Notes: generated by a model from the sequence alone, not told the origin. A stretch of 54,167 bases of DNA from an uncultured Rhizobium sp. (GCA_945952415.1 CAMFIF010000023.1:1-54167); one strand, 5' to 3'; shown: positions 1 to 7,806, numbered from the stretch's first letter. Made by a program: numbers and translations.

Positions 1-94
1 CCCCTAACCCCTCCCCACAGGGGGGAGGGGGACTCGGGCGTCTGGCTCAACCTGCTCCCTCCCCCTTGTGGGGAGGGCCGGGGTGGGGGTCCCA
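1..94. repeat. Inverted intergenic repeat, GC-rich palindromic element
   Basis: The C-rich/G-rich block at about 1-32 (CCCTCCCCACAGGGGGGAGG core) returns in inverted orientation at about 55-94 (CCCTCCCCCTTGTGGGGAGG core), each half being itself a hairpin. Elements of this look are common between genes in Rhizobiales genomes. It lies just downstream of the minus-strand gene ending at 115 and could act as a 3' structure for it. No transposase is seen, and the left part may be cut by the window edge. Confidence 0.55.
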
Positions 95-114
95 AAAAGC
101 TTGGGATGCTTTCC

Positions 115-1017
115 TTACCGCTTCGTCAGCTTCAGCTTCTTGCGCACTTCGGCCGGGCCGATGATGCTGGCACCCATGCCTTCGATGACCGAGACGGCCT
201 TGTCGACGAGCTGGGCATTGGTGGCGAGCTGGCCCTTGGCGACATAGAGGTTGTCTTCCAGACCGACGCGGACATTGCCGCCGGCAAGAACGGCTGCCGC
301 CGGATAGGCGAGCGCGTTACGGCCGATGGAGAAGGCGGAGAAGGTCCAGCTCGGCGGGATGTTGTTCACCATGGCCATGAAGGTGTTGAGGTCATCGGGC
401 GCACCCCACGGAATGCCCATGCAAAGCTGCACGAGAACCGGATCCTCGATCACGCCTTCCTCGGCCAGCTGCTTGGCGAACCAGAGATGGCCGGTATCGA
501 AGGCCTCGATCTCCGGGCGGACGCCGAGGTCCGTCATCATCTTGCCCATGGCGCGCAGCATGGAAGGCGTGTTGGTCATGACATAATCGCCCAGCGAGAA
601 GTTCATGGTGCCGCAATCCAGCGTGCAGATTTCCGGCAGGCATTCAGCCACATGGGCGACGCGCTCGGTGGCGCCGGCCATATCGGTGCCGATCTCCTTC
701 AGCGGCAGGGGATGTTCCACATCCCCGAATATGAGGTCGCCGCCCATGCCGGCGGTGAGGTTCAGCACCACGTCCACCTCCGAGTCACGGATGCGGTCGG
801 TCACTTCCTTGTAGAGCGACTGCTTGCGCGAGGGTGCGCCGGTTTCCGGATCGCGCACATGGCAATGGACCACGGCGGCACCGGCACGCGCGGCCTCGAT
901 GGCGGATTCGGCGATTTCCTTCGGCGAGCGCGGCACATGGCGGGACTTGCCGGCTGTGTCGCCGGAGCCAGTCACGGCGCAGGTGATGAAGACTTCGCGG
1001 TTCATGGAAAGGGGCAC
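115..1017 (-). CDS. Beta-keto acid cleavage enzyme (BKACE / DUF849, 3-keto-5-aminohexanoate cleavage protein family)
   Basis: Enzymes of this family condense a beta-keto acid with acetyl-CoA and split it into acetoacetate and a new CoA ester, using a zinc ion. Family features seen: the N-terminal ITCAVTGSGDT stretch, the VVHCHVRDPETG motif that supplies metal-binding histidines, NLTAGMGGD, and DCGTMNF. The length of 300 residues is normal. I chose the GTG at 1015-1017 because a GGAGAA ribosome site lies 7 nt upstream; the ATG at 1003-1005 is the alternative. The open frame to 1251 has no support. The divergent neighbour is a GlxA-type AraC regulator, the pairing known from carnitine (dehydrocarnitine) catabolism, so a carnitine-like substrate is plausible but unproven. 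No carnitine dehydrogenase or thioesterase gene is in the window. Confidence 0.9.
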   Translation of the reverse strand: MPLSMNREVFITCAVTGSGDTAGKSRHVPRSPKEIAESAIEAARAGAAVVHCHVRDPETGAPSRKQSLYKEVTDRIRDSEVDVVLNLTAGMGGDLIFGDVEHPLPLKEIGTDMAGATERVAHVAECLPEICTLDCGTMNFSLGDYVMTNTPSMLRAMGKMMTDLGVRPEIEAFDTGHLWFAKQLAEEGVIEDPVLVQLCMGIPWGAPDDLNTFMAMVNNIPPSWTFSAFSIGRNALAYPAAAVLAGGNVRVGLEDNLYVAKGQLATNAQLVDKAVSVIEGMGASIIGPAEVRKKLKLTKR

Positions 1018-1056
1018 GGTATTCTTCTCCCAATGTTCGATGGGTGCAATTTCGGC

Positions 1057-1110
1057 GGAAAGCGTGACCTCGTGCTTTCCGTTATCGGAGGTCCATTTGA
1101 CATTATCGGA
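1057..1110. promoter_or_regulatory. Divergent promoter region with direct repeats, candidate AraC operator
   Basis: The gap between the two divergent genes contains TTATCGGA at 1082-1089 and again at 1103-1110, exactly 21 bp apart (two helical turns), the spacing typical of direct half-sites bound by AraC-type dimers. Next to it is an inverted repeat GGAAAGC (1057-1063) / GCTTTCC (1074-1080). That the flanking regulator binds here is inference. Confidence 0.5.
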
Positions 1111-1123
1111 AGAGTGTTTCACT

Positions 1124-2104
1124 GTGCCCCGCATGCTCGCCCCTGCCGACGACCGCCTCGATCTCGACCTGCTGGTTGTGCCCGACACCAACCTGCTTCT
1201 GGTTGCCTCGGTGATCGAACCCATGCGCGCGGCCAACCGCATTGCCGGCATGGATCTCTATCGCTGGAGGATCTTTTCGCCTGACGGGCAGCCGATCGAG
1301 ACGCGCTCGCGCATCCCGATCCCCGTCGACGGCGCCTTCCGGCCGGAACGGGAAACGGAGCCGCTCTTCGTCATCTCTTCCTACAGCTGGAAGGATGCGG
1401 CGACCTCCTCGCTGAAACGCCTGCTTTCGCGAACGGCGCGCTACCGCTCGATGATGGCGGGCATCGAATCGGGCACCTGGCTGCTGGCGGAAACGAGCCT
1501 GCTCGACGGGTTCCAGGCGACGGTGCACTGGGAGGATTTTGACGATTTCGCCGCCGCCTACCCGGCAATCGCAGTCACCCGGGAGCGCTTCGTCATCGAC
1601 CGGAAACGCATTACGACAGGCGGATCCCTGCCGACGCTCGATCTGATGCTGGAGATCATCCGCCGGCGGCAGGGCTATTCGCTGGCGCTGGAGGTTTCCC
1701 GCATCTTCACCTACGAGCAATCGGGCTTCCGCCCGGAGACGACGGCGATGCCCTCGACGGGCAGCCTGCGCATGGTGGACGAAAGGGTAAGTCAGGCCAT
1801 CCGCCTGATGGAGGAAAACATCGAGCAGCCGCTGCTGCTGTCACGGCTGGCGAGGCGGGTGGGCCTCAGCGCCCGCCACCTGCAATCCCTGTTCCATGCC
1901 ATGATCGGCGTGGGGCCGCATGTGCATTATCTCGCCGTCCGGCTGAATGCGGCGCGGCGCAAGGTGATCGAGACGCGCACGCCCTTCGCCGATATCGCGC
2001 TCGCCACCGGCTTCAACTCGGCTTCCGCCTTTTCCCGCGCCTACAAGGCCCACTTCCGGGAAAGCGCAAGCGAAACCCGAAAGCGGCTGCAGCGGCAGGG
2101 GTGA
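1124..2104 (+). CDS. GlxA-family AraC-type transcriptional regulator
   Basis: The N-terminal two thirds form a DJ-1/PfpI-like (class I glutamine amidotransferase-like) sensor domain, recognisable from LDLLVVPDTNLLL, the IESGTWLLAE elbow where the usual cysteine is not present, and TTGGSLPTLDLMLEII. The last ~95 residues carry two AraC helix-turn-helix motifs, ending in the usual FADIALATGFNSASAFSRAYKAHF pattern broken here as FADIALATGF and SAFSRAYKAHF. About 326 residues, normal for the GlxA/CdhR group. The GTG at 1124 is 9 nt from a GGAAGAG site; the ATG at 1133 is possible. Divergent from the BKACE gene, which it probably activates in response to a quaternary amine or related metabolite (inference). 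Confidence 0.88.
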   Translation: MPRMLAPADDRLDLDLLVVPDTNLLLVASVIEPMRAANRIAGMDLYRWRIFSPDGQPIETRSRIPIPVDGAFRPERETEPLFVISSYSWKDAATSSLKRLLSRTARYRSMMAGIESGTWLLAETSLLDGFQATVHWEDFDDFAAAYPAIAVTRERFVIDRKRITTGGSLPTLDLMLEIIRRRQGYSLALEVSRIFTYEQSGFRPETTAMPSTGSLRMVDERVSQAIRLMEENIEQPLLLSRLARRVGLSARHLQSLFHAMIGVGPHVHYLAVRLNAARRKVIETRTPFADIALATGFNSASAFSRAYKAHFRESASETRKRLQRQG

Positions 2105-2113
2105 GGAGGAAGG

Positions 2114-2485
2114 CTATCCATCGTCCTGGGCCAGAAAATGGGCTATATCATCCGGCGGGTAACCCAGCATGTGACCGAAGATCCGGACCAGATCACCTCT
2201 GTCGAAGAGTGCTACCAAGTCCGGCCTGTCGAGAACGGAGTGAAGGAGAAGCAGGATTTTTGCGCGCCATTCTTCACCCGGCAAATGAAAGAGAACGACG
2301 ATTTCCCCCGTGACAGCGTTTCTGGTCGTAAGGCGTCCTATAGTGCCATTCTGTACATGGGGTGCGAATTTCTCGTCTTCGGCGACGTAATCGGCGTCGG
2401 CTGGACCAACGAAAAGCGACAGGGGCTTTTCTCCCCTCAGCATGAGAGGAAGTTCCATCCCATTGTGGGGACCGATTGTCGGCAT
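2114..2485 (-). CDS. Hypothetical protein
   Basis: A 123-residue product with no recognised family. It has a plausible ribosome site (CGGAG, about 10 nt) before the ATG at 2483-2485, and protein-like composition: a hydrophobic centre (EIVVLFHLPGEEW, KILLLLHSVL) and a helical C-terminal end (HMLGYPPDDIAHFLAQ). It is convergent with the AraC-type regulator, with 9 bp between the two stop codons. The ATG at residue 10 is an alternative start. No signal peptide or membrane segment is obvious. No function is assigned. Confidence 0.6.
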   Translation of the reverse strand: MPTIGPHNGMELPLMLRGEKPLSLFVGPADADYVAEDEKFAPHVQNGTIGRLTTRNAVTGEIVVLFHLPGEEWRAKILLLLHSVLDRPDLVALFDRGDLVRIFGHMLGYPPDDIAHFLAQDDG

Positions 2486-2602
2486 AGGCAAGTCACTCCG
2501 GTTCCATCAAACAGCGTTGCCGGCACCCCAGCGGGCACCGGCCTATTTATATTAATATATGCTGGAATAAAGAAAAGGTCGCGAGCCCAGCCGAATTGCT
2601 GC

Positions 2603-2622
2603 CGCCCGCCTCAAGACGGGCG
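2603..2622 (-). terminator. Weak hairpin after the ABC transporter operon
   Basis: CGCCCG (2603-2608) and CGGGCG (2617-2622) form a 6-bp stem with an 8-nt loop, 13 nt past the stop codon of the ATPase gene. There is no clear T-run on the minus strand, so termination is uncertain. An AT-rich patch lies at 2543-2577; nothing else is seen between 2486 and 2634. Confidence 0.3.
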
Positions 2623-2634
2623 ATACTCCATGGA

Positions 2635-3696
2635 TCAATCCCTGATCACCAGCAGGTCGCGGGAGGCGAAGTGGAGGGTTACCTGTTCGCCGGGGGCTGG
2701 CGGCGTGCGGCCGGGATCGTTGAACATGTCGAAGGAGATGGTGCTTTCGCCCACCTTCAGCTTGGTGCGCACCACCGAGCCTAGGAAGTGGGAGGAGACC
2801 ACCTCGCCGGGAATGGCCGCATCGCTGCGGTCGGTGGGGGAGAGGGTGGCCGCCTCCGGGCGAAGCGCGACGGATACGCGCTCGCCGCCCTTCAGGCCGG
2901 ACAGCGGATCCTGGATTGCCAGCGACTGCTCGCCCATCCGGATGCGCCGGGCATCGGGATCTTCCACCTGCGCTTCGATGAGGTTCAGGGTCCCGACGAA
3001 GGAGGCGACGAAGCGGGTGGCGGGGCGATTGTAGATTTCGGACGGCGTGCCGATCTGGTCGGCGCGGCCGGCATTCATCACCACGATGCGGTCGGAAATG
3101 GACAGCGCCTCTTCCTGGTCATGGGTGACGAAGACGGTGGTGATGCCGAGCTGGCGCTGGATGAGGCGGATTTCCTCGCGCAGCGATACGCGGATCTTCG
3201 CGTCGAGCGCCGAGAGCGGTTCGTCGAGCAGCAGCACCTGCGGCTTCGGCGCCAGCGCGCGGGCGAGCGCCACGCGCTGCTGCTGGCCGCCGGACATCTG
3301 GTAGGGGTAGCGCTCGGCCAGATGTTCGAGATGGATGAGGGCCAGCATTTCCTTGACCCGGGCCTCTATTTCGGCACGCGGCTTTCCGGCCACCTTCAGG
3401 CCAAAGGCGACGTTTTCGAAGACGGTCATGTTGGGGAAGAGCGCATAGGCCTGGAAGACCATGCCGATATTGCGCTGGTTGGGCTTCAGCGCCGTCTGGT
3501 CGCGCCCGTTGATGACGATGGTGCCATCGGTGGGCGTTTCGAAACCGGCGATCATGCGCAGGATGGTGGTCTTGCCGCAGCCCGAGGGGCCGAGGAAGGA
3601 AATGAACTCGCCCTTGTCGATCGCCATGTTGAAATCATGGACGACCTGGACCGGACCGAAGCTCTTCTTGATGGCGGAAAGTTCGAGGAAAGACAT
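2635..3696 (-). CDS. ABC transporter ATP-binding protein, spermidine/putrescine (PotA) type
   Basis: A 353-residue transport ATPase. Walker A GPSGCGKT is at residues 36-43, the Q-loop glutamine at 82 (MVFQAY), the signature MSGGQQQR at 134-141, Walker B VLLLDEP at 154-160 and the switch histidine at 192 (VTHDQ). A C-terminal TOBE-like domain follows from about residue 280. This layout is that of the PotA/FbpC importer group. It is the last gene of a four-gene minus-strand operon with two permeases and a binding protein. The substrate cannot be read from the ATPase; the neighbouring amine-catabolism cluster suggests a polyamine or other amine. Confidence 0.93.
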   Translation of the reverse strand: MSFLELSAIKKSFGPVQVVHDFNMAIDKGEFISFLGPSGCGKTTILRMIAGFETPTDGTIVINGRDQTALKPNQRNIGMVFQAYALFPNMTVFENVAFGLKVAGKPRAEIEARVKEMLALIHLEHLAERYPYQMSGGQQQRVALARALAPKPQVLLLDEPLSALDAKIRVSLREEIRLIQRQLGITTVFVTHDQEEALSISDRIVVMNAGRADQIGTPSEIYNRPATRFVASFVGTLNLIEAQVEDPDARRIRMGEQSLAIQDPLSGLKGGERVSVALRPEAATLSPTDRSDAAIPGEVVSSHFLGSVVRTKLKVGESTISFDMFNDPGRTPPAPGEQVTLHFASRDLLVIRD

Positions 3697-3717
3697 GGGA
3701 TTACTCTTGAGGTTCGG

Positions 3718-4521
3718 TCAGGGCTTCGGCGGGCGCGCCTTGTTGAAACGGGAAAGAAGCTGCAGCAGGCCAACGCTCAGCCAGGTGATGGCAAAGGCGA
3801 TGATGGCCAGCGCCGGGGGCTCATAGGCCCGGTTGGCGCCGATCAGCTGCAGGTAGGGCCCGAAGGCCGGCCGGTTCAGCAGGGAGGGCATGGTGAATTC
3901 GCCGATGACGATGGCGAAGGTGATGAAGGCGCCCGAGAGCACCCCGCTCATGACATTCGGGAAGATGCAGCGGAAGAGGATGGTGCGCCAGGGCGCGCCG
4001 AGGCTCTGGGCCGCTTCGGTCAGCGTTGCCACATCGATGGTGCGCATGGCCGTATCCACCGAGCGGTACATGTAGGGCAGCGACAGCGTCATGAAGGAGA
4101 ACATCAGGAGGATGTCCGTGCCCCGCGCCGAGCCCGTGAAGGGGATCAGCGAGGAGGAATTGTAAAGCCGCAGATAGCCGAAGACGATGACGATGGCCGG
4201 AATGACCAGCGGCAGCAGCGTGACGAATTCCATGACCGGCCGGAACTGCGGCAGCCGCAGGCGCACCCAATAGGCGGTCGGGACGATCAGCAGCATGCCG
4301 ATGACGATGGTCAGCACCGCCATGAGTATGGAATAGCTGAAGGATTCCTGGAACTGCGCATCGGTGAAGACCGAGCGATAGGCATCGAAGGAGTATTCGC
4401 CGCGCCGCATGCGCAGCGAGAATTCGAAGGTCGCGACGAGCGGCAGGATGAAATAGGTCGCGCCAAACAGAATGGCCGCCCAGGCACCTGCTTTCTGCCA
4501 TCCGGAAGTGTGTGTGCTCAT
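3718..4521 (-). CDS. ABC transporter permease (PotC type)
   Basis: A 267-residue inner-membrane permease with about six hydrophobic segments and the BPD_transp_1 EAA-like loop, seen as TEAAQSLGAPWRTILFR. It starts at the ATG 4519-4521, whose ATGA overlaps the TGA of the preceding permease gene (4518-4520), so translation is probably coupled. The GTG nine bases further upstream was not chosen. It pairs with the other permease to form the channel of the PotABCD-like importer. Confidence 0.92.
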   Translation of the reverse strand: MSTHTSGWQKAGAWAAILFGATYFILPLVATFEFSLRMRRGEYSFDAYRSVFTDAQFQESFSYSILMAVLTIVIGMLLIVPTAYWVRLRLPQFRPVMEFVTLLPLVIPAIVIVFGYLRLYNSSSLIPFTGSARGTDILLMFSFMTLSLPYMYRSVDTAMRTIDVATLTEAAQSLGAPWRTILFRCIFPNVMSGVLSGAFITFAIVIGEFTMPSLLNRPAFGPYLQLIGANRAYEPPALAIIAFAITWLSVGLLQLLSRFNKARPPKP

Positions 4522-5396
4522 TTCTGCCACCGTTCGGCGCGGATGCGCATCCAGATATAGATGAGGTTGGAGACGCCGGTGATCACGATCATGCCGAGGG
4601 CGAGCGCGTAGCCGAGATTGGCATTGTGCAGCACGTCACCCCGGATCTGCGCATAAAGCTGGATCGGCACGATGTTGAAGGTGCTGCCGGTCAGCGAATA
4701 GGCGGTGGCAATGGCGCCGAAGGCATTGGCGAAGAGCAGCAGGAAGGTGCCGAGGATCGAGGGGAAGAGGATCGGCAGGACGACCCTGGTCCAGTACTGG
4801 AAATTGGTGGCGCCGAGAATTTCGGCCGCTTCCCGCCATTCCTTCTTCAGTCCGTCCAGCGCGGGGGTGATGATGAGCACCATCAGCGGGATCTGGAAAT
4901 ACATGTAGGTGAGGGTAAGGCCGAGGAAGCTCAGAAGATTGAAGCCGGTGGAATAGAGGTTGAAGCCGAACCAGTCGCGCAGGATGACCGTCACCAGGCC
5001 CGTGCGGCCGAGGGTCGCCAGAAACGCGAAGGCAAGCGGCACGCCGGCGAAGTTCGAGGCAACGCCCGAAAAGGTGAGGAGCGCCGAGCGGATCCAGGCG
5101 GGAAGACCGCCAAGCACCACGGCCCAGGCGAGGAAGAAGCCCACGAGCGCGCCGCCGAAGGCGGAGGCGAGGCTGATCTTCAGCGAAATGGAATAGGATG
5201 CCATGATCTTGGGCGTGAACAGGCCGGCAATGTTTTCCAGCGTCGGTTCGCCCGCGGCATTCAGAAATGCGCCGGTGACGAGATAAAGCGTCGGCGCGAT
5301 GAGGAACATGGCCGCGAACAGGCAGAAGGGAGCAACCCCCGCCCAGTCCATCAGTTTCTTCCTTGATATCACCGAACGTGAAGAGGATACCGCCAT
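4518..5396 (-). CDS. ABC transporter permease (PotB type)
   Basis: A 292-residue membrane protein with about six transmembrane segments, a first helix around residues 15-35 (GVAPFCLFAAMFLIAP) and the coupling loop WREAAEILGATNFQYWTRV. I chose the ATG at 5394-5396 rather than the upstream GTG because a G-rich ribosome site lies before it and family members begin close to this point. It lies between the binding-protein gene, from which it is separated by a strong hairpin, and the overlapping second permease gene. Role: heterodimeric channel of the importer. Confidence 0.92.
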   Translation of the reverse strand: MAVSSSRSVISRKKLMDWAGVAPFCLFAAMFLIAPTLYLVTGAFLNAAGEPTLENIAGLFTPKIMASYSISLKISLASAFGGALVGFFLAWAVVLGGLPAWIRSALLTFSGVASNFAGVPLAFAFLATLGRTGLVTVILRDWFGFNLYSTGFNLLSFLGLTLTYMYFQIPLMVLIITPALDGLKKEWREAAEILGATNFQYWTRVVLPILFPSILGTFLLLFANAFGAIATAYSLTGSTFNIVPIQLYAQIRGDVLHNANLGYALALGMIVITGVSNLIYIWMRIRAERWQK

Positions 5397-5422
5397 GGTT
5401 CCAAAAGTCCCCCAGATAGTCT

Positions 5423-5452
5423 GGCCTTCCCGCACAGAAGCGCGGGAAGGCC
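5423..5452 (-). other. Intercistronic hairpin between binding-protein and permease genes
   Basis: GGCCTTCCCGC (5423-5433) and GCGGGAAGGCC (5442-5452) form a perfect 11-bp stem with an 8-nt loop in the 75-bp gap after the binding-protein gene. No T-run follows on the minus strand, so it is more likely a 3'-end stabiliser or partial terminator that keeps the binding protein more abundant than the permeases, as known for other importer operons (inference for this one). Confidence 0.6.
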
Positions 5453-5471
5453 GTGTTATATCGTCCCGATA

Positions 5472-6575
5472 TTACTGTACGTTGGCGCCGACGACGCTGT
5501 CCCAACCCTTGGTGATGACTTCCTTGTAGGCGGCCTGCTGGTCGAGCGTCGGGAAGACAGCCTTTTCATAGGCTGCTGCCGGCGGCAGCTTGTCGAGCAG
5601 ATCCTGCGGAACCTTGCCGTTCTTCACGAGATCGTTGAAGCGGATCGGGTGGCAGTAGCCCTTGAGCCAGCCAAGCTGACCTTCGTCGGAATAGAGATAT
5701 TCCATCCACAGCTTGGCAGCGTTCGGGTGCGGAGCATAGGCGGAGATCGCCTGCACGTAGACACCGGCGACGACGCCCGTTGCCGGAATCACGACGTCCA
5801 CATCCGGGTTGCCCTTCAGCGTGTCGCGGTCGGCGAGCGCGTTGTAGTCCCAGCGGATGATGATCGGGGTCGTGCCCTGGGCGAGCGGGGCGGACTTGCC
5901 GATGACGGGCACGAAATTGCCCTTGGCGTTCAGGTCCTTGAAGAAGTTCAGGCCGGCTTCGCCTGCCTTGGCGACATCGCCGCCCGAAGCGGAAAGGCCA
6001 GCGGCGAAGACGCCGGAGATGGCCTGGTTTGCGGTGCGCGGGTCACCGGCAAGCGCCACCATGTTGGCATATTCCGGCTTCTGCAGGTCGGCCCAGTCCT
6101 TCGGGCTTTCCTTGACGATGTCCTTGTTCACTTCAAAGGCCATCACGCCGTAATAGTCGCCATACCAGTAGCCGTCGGCATCCTTGGCGGTATCCGGGAT
6201 CGAATCCCAGGTGGAGACCTTGTAGGGCTGGATCAGGCCATCGGCCTTGGCCGACGGGCCGAAGGACAGGCCGACGTCGATCACGTCGGGAGCCTGGTCG
6301 CCCTTGTTATCCTTGTTGGCCTTGATGGCTTCGATTTCGTCGCCCGAACCGGCATCCGGGTTCAGTTCGTTGACCTTGATGCCGTATTTGGCCTTGAAGC
6401 CCTCGATGACGGCGCCATAGCCGCACCAGTCGTGCGGAAGGGCGATGGTCGTCAGCGTGCCCTCGGCCTGAGCGGCCTTGACCAGATCTTCCATCTGGTC
6501 GGCAGCGGCGAGCGAGCCCGAGGCAATCAGGGCTGCCGTCGACAGCGACAGGATCTTGCGAAGGTTGGAAAGCAC
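5472..6575 (-). CDS. ABC transporter periplasmic substrate-binding protein
   Basis: A 367-residue secreted binding protein of the spermidine/putrescine/iron (SBP_bac_6/8-like) superfamily. It has a signal peptide of about 25 residues (KILSLSTAALIASGSLAAA, cleaved before or near DQ). The GTG start at 6573-6575 follows an AAGGGAG ribosome site by 7 nt. The mature part shows family-like stretches such as ALPHDWCGYGAVIEGFKAKY and DVIDVGLSFG. First gene of the four-gene importer operon. It may bind an amine or amino-alcohol compound used by the neighbouring gamma-glutamylation cluster; this is inferred only from context. Confidence 0.9.
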   Translation of the reverse strand: MLSNLRKILSLSTAALIASGSLAAADQMEDLVKAAQAEGTLTTIALPHDWCGYGAVIEGFKAKYGIKVNELNPDAGSGDEIEAIKANKDNKGDQAPDVIDVGLSFGPSAKADGLIQPYKVSTWDSIPDTAKDADGYWYGDYYGVMAFEVNKDIVKESPKDWADLQKPEYANMVALAGDPRTANQAISGVFAAGLSASGGDVAKAGEAGLNFFKDLNAKGNFVPVIGKSAPLAQGTTPIIIRWDYNALADRDTLKGNPDVDVVIPATGVVAGVYVQAISAYAPHPNAAKLWMEYLYSDEGQLGWLKGYCHPIRFNDLVKNGKVPQDLLDKLPPAAAYEKAVFPTLDQQAAYKEVITKGWDSVVGANVQ

Positions 6576-6635
6576 TGTTTTTCTCCCTTTTCTGTGAACA
6601 GCGAGGGTGCTGTTACTTCCGTTGCATGAAGGCTT

Positions 6636-6695
6636 TGTGACAGCTCAGTATACTATAAAAGTTATACAATATAACTTTCTGGCGGCACTGTCACA
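6636..6695 (-). promoter_or_regulatory. ABC operon promoter region with nested operator-like palindromes
   Basis: In the 172-bp gap before the binding-protein gene, an AT-rich core holds a perfect 9-3-9 palindrome (AAAGTTATA at 6658-6666, spacer CAA, TATAACTTT at 6670-6678) and a short AGTATACT palindrome at 6648-6655. The core is framed by TGTGACAG (6636-6643) and its reverse complement CTGTCACA (6688-6695). The same 8-mer pair occurs at the start of the neighbouring rpiR-type gene, which suggests common control (inference). Confidence 0.55.
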
Positions 6696-6747
6696 TTCCG
6701 GCCCTTGGGCCGAAACATTTTTTGGATCAAAGGCTTAGATCGTCTCC

Positions 6748-7620
6748 CTAGACCGGTTTGCGGAACAGCCTCGTTTGTTCGAACAGGCCTTCCAGCGTGC
6801 GAATTCTTTCGCGGGTTTCATCCCAGTTCGCATTCTGCACCGCCTCTATCAGCGCCTCGACGACGAAAAGCGTCACCACGGAACTGTCCCAGGCCGAGGG
6901 GGCCTCAATGCGGCAGCGGAATGTGTGGCGGGCATGCTTGGCGATCGGCGACACCCACTGATCGGTGAAGAGAACGATCTCGACACCGCGCGCCCGCGCG
7001 GTTTCGGCCAGCGTCGCCATTTCCAGCTCGTAGCGGCGGATGTCGAAGATCACGAGGACATCGCCCTCGTTCATGTTCAGGACATAGTGCGGCCAGGAAC
7101 TGGAATTGGCGGCGATCATCACCGTCTGCTGGCGGATGACCTGCATGTGATTGAAGAAATATTCCGCAATCACCCGGGTGATGCGCCCGCCGGCGAAATA
7201 GATGCTCCGCTTGCGGTCGGCCAGCAGCGCGGCGGCCTGATCGAAGGAGAGGGGATCGATATCGCCCAGCGTTTCCCGCAGATTGTTGGTAATCGCATCG
7301 GCGAAGCGGTTCAGCACATGGGTGCCGGGCGCGTTTGCGGCCCAGCGGTCGTGCTTGGCAATCGGATTGGAGAGCGTCGCTTCAAGCTCCTGATGGAGGT
7401 GGGCCTGGAATTCCGCATAGCCCTTGTAGCCGAGCTTCTGCACCATGCGCGCCACGGTCGGCGTCGAGACACCCGCATTCTCGGCAACGGTGGTGATGCT
7501 TCCCAGTCCCGATACGGGATAGTTGTCCAGAAGACTTTCCGCGAGCTGCCGCTCGGCCCGCGTGAGCGTGTCAAACTGGCCGTGGATAACGTCCGAAACT
7601 GTTTTTGTCGTGCTGTTCAA
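6748..7620 (-). CDS. MurR/RpiR-family transcriptional regulator
   Basis: A 290-residue regulator with an N-terminal RpiR helix-turn-helix (about residues 1-75: LTRAERQLAESLLDN, TVAENAGVSTPTVARMVQKLG) and a SIS sugar-isomerase-like ligand domain (about 110-250: IYFAGGRITRVIAEYFFNHM, GDVLVIFDIRRYE). I chose the TTG at 7618-7620, preceded by GGGGAG at a 10-nt distance; a GTG at 7663-7665 would add 15 residues but lacks a ribosome site and overlaps the operator-like repeats. It lies between the ABC operon, in the same direction, and the divergent gamma-glutamylation cluster, and may control both. RpiR proteins often sense phosphosugars, but amine-linked examples may exist. Confidence 0.85.
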   Translation of the reverse strand: MNSTTKTVSDVIHGQFDTLTRAERQLAESLLDNYPVSGLGSITTVAENAGVSTPTVARMVQKLGYKGYAEFQAHLHQELEATLSNPIAKHDRWAANAPGTHVLNRFADAITNNLRETLGDIDPLSFDQAAALLADRKRSIYFAGGRITRVIAEYFFNHMQVIRQQTVMIAANSSSWPHYVLNMNEGDVLVIFDIRRYELEMATLAETARARGVEIVLFTDQWVSPIAKHARHTFRCRIEAPSAWDSSVVTLFVVEALIEAVQNANWDETRERIRTLEGLFEQTRLFRKPV

Positions 7621-7658
7621 GGCACTTATGCTCCCCGGGCCCGGTCTGCCGCGGGCCT

Positions 7659-7764
7659 CTGTCACAAATTAAAAAACCGGATTGTGACAGGAGTCAATTG
7701 TCGTTTTGAAAAGAATCTTTCAGTTTCCGGATTGACAGGCGGCAAAAGGTGAAGAATTCTTTTC
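7659..7764. promoter_or_regulatory. Divergent promoter/operator region between the rpiR-type gene and the catabolic cluster
   Basis: CTGTCACA (7659-7666) and TGTGACAG (7683-7690) form an inverted pair with a 16-bp spacer, the same 8-mers as in the ABC promoter. Further right are two related 14-mers in opposite orientation: GAAAAGAATCTTTC (7708-7721) and GAAGAATTCTTTTC (7751-7764). A TTGACA (-35-like) lies at 7732-7737, but no convincing -10 was found. Binding by the RpiR-type regulator is inference. Confidence 0.5.
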
Positions 7765-7806
7765 GTCATTCAGAAACTGTTAAGGTTTGGGTAGGGCGTT
7801 ATCTCC

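Noticed and set aside
2788..4560. 590-codon plus-strand open frame, and 8794-10401, 10074-11669, 11837-13321 and 28936-30405 on the minus strand
   Set aside because: All lie opposite well-recognised genes (ABC transporter, permease, ligase, aldehyde dehydrogenase, MFS exporter) and give low-complexity His/Asp/Arg-rich translations typical of GC-rich antisense frames.
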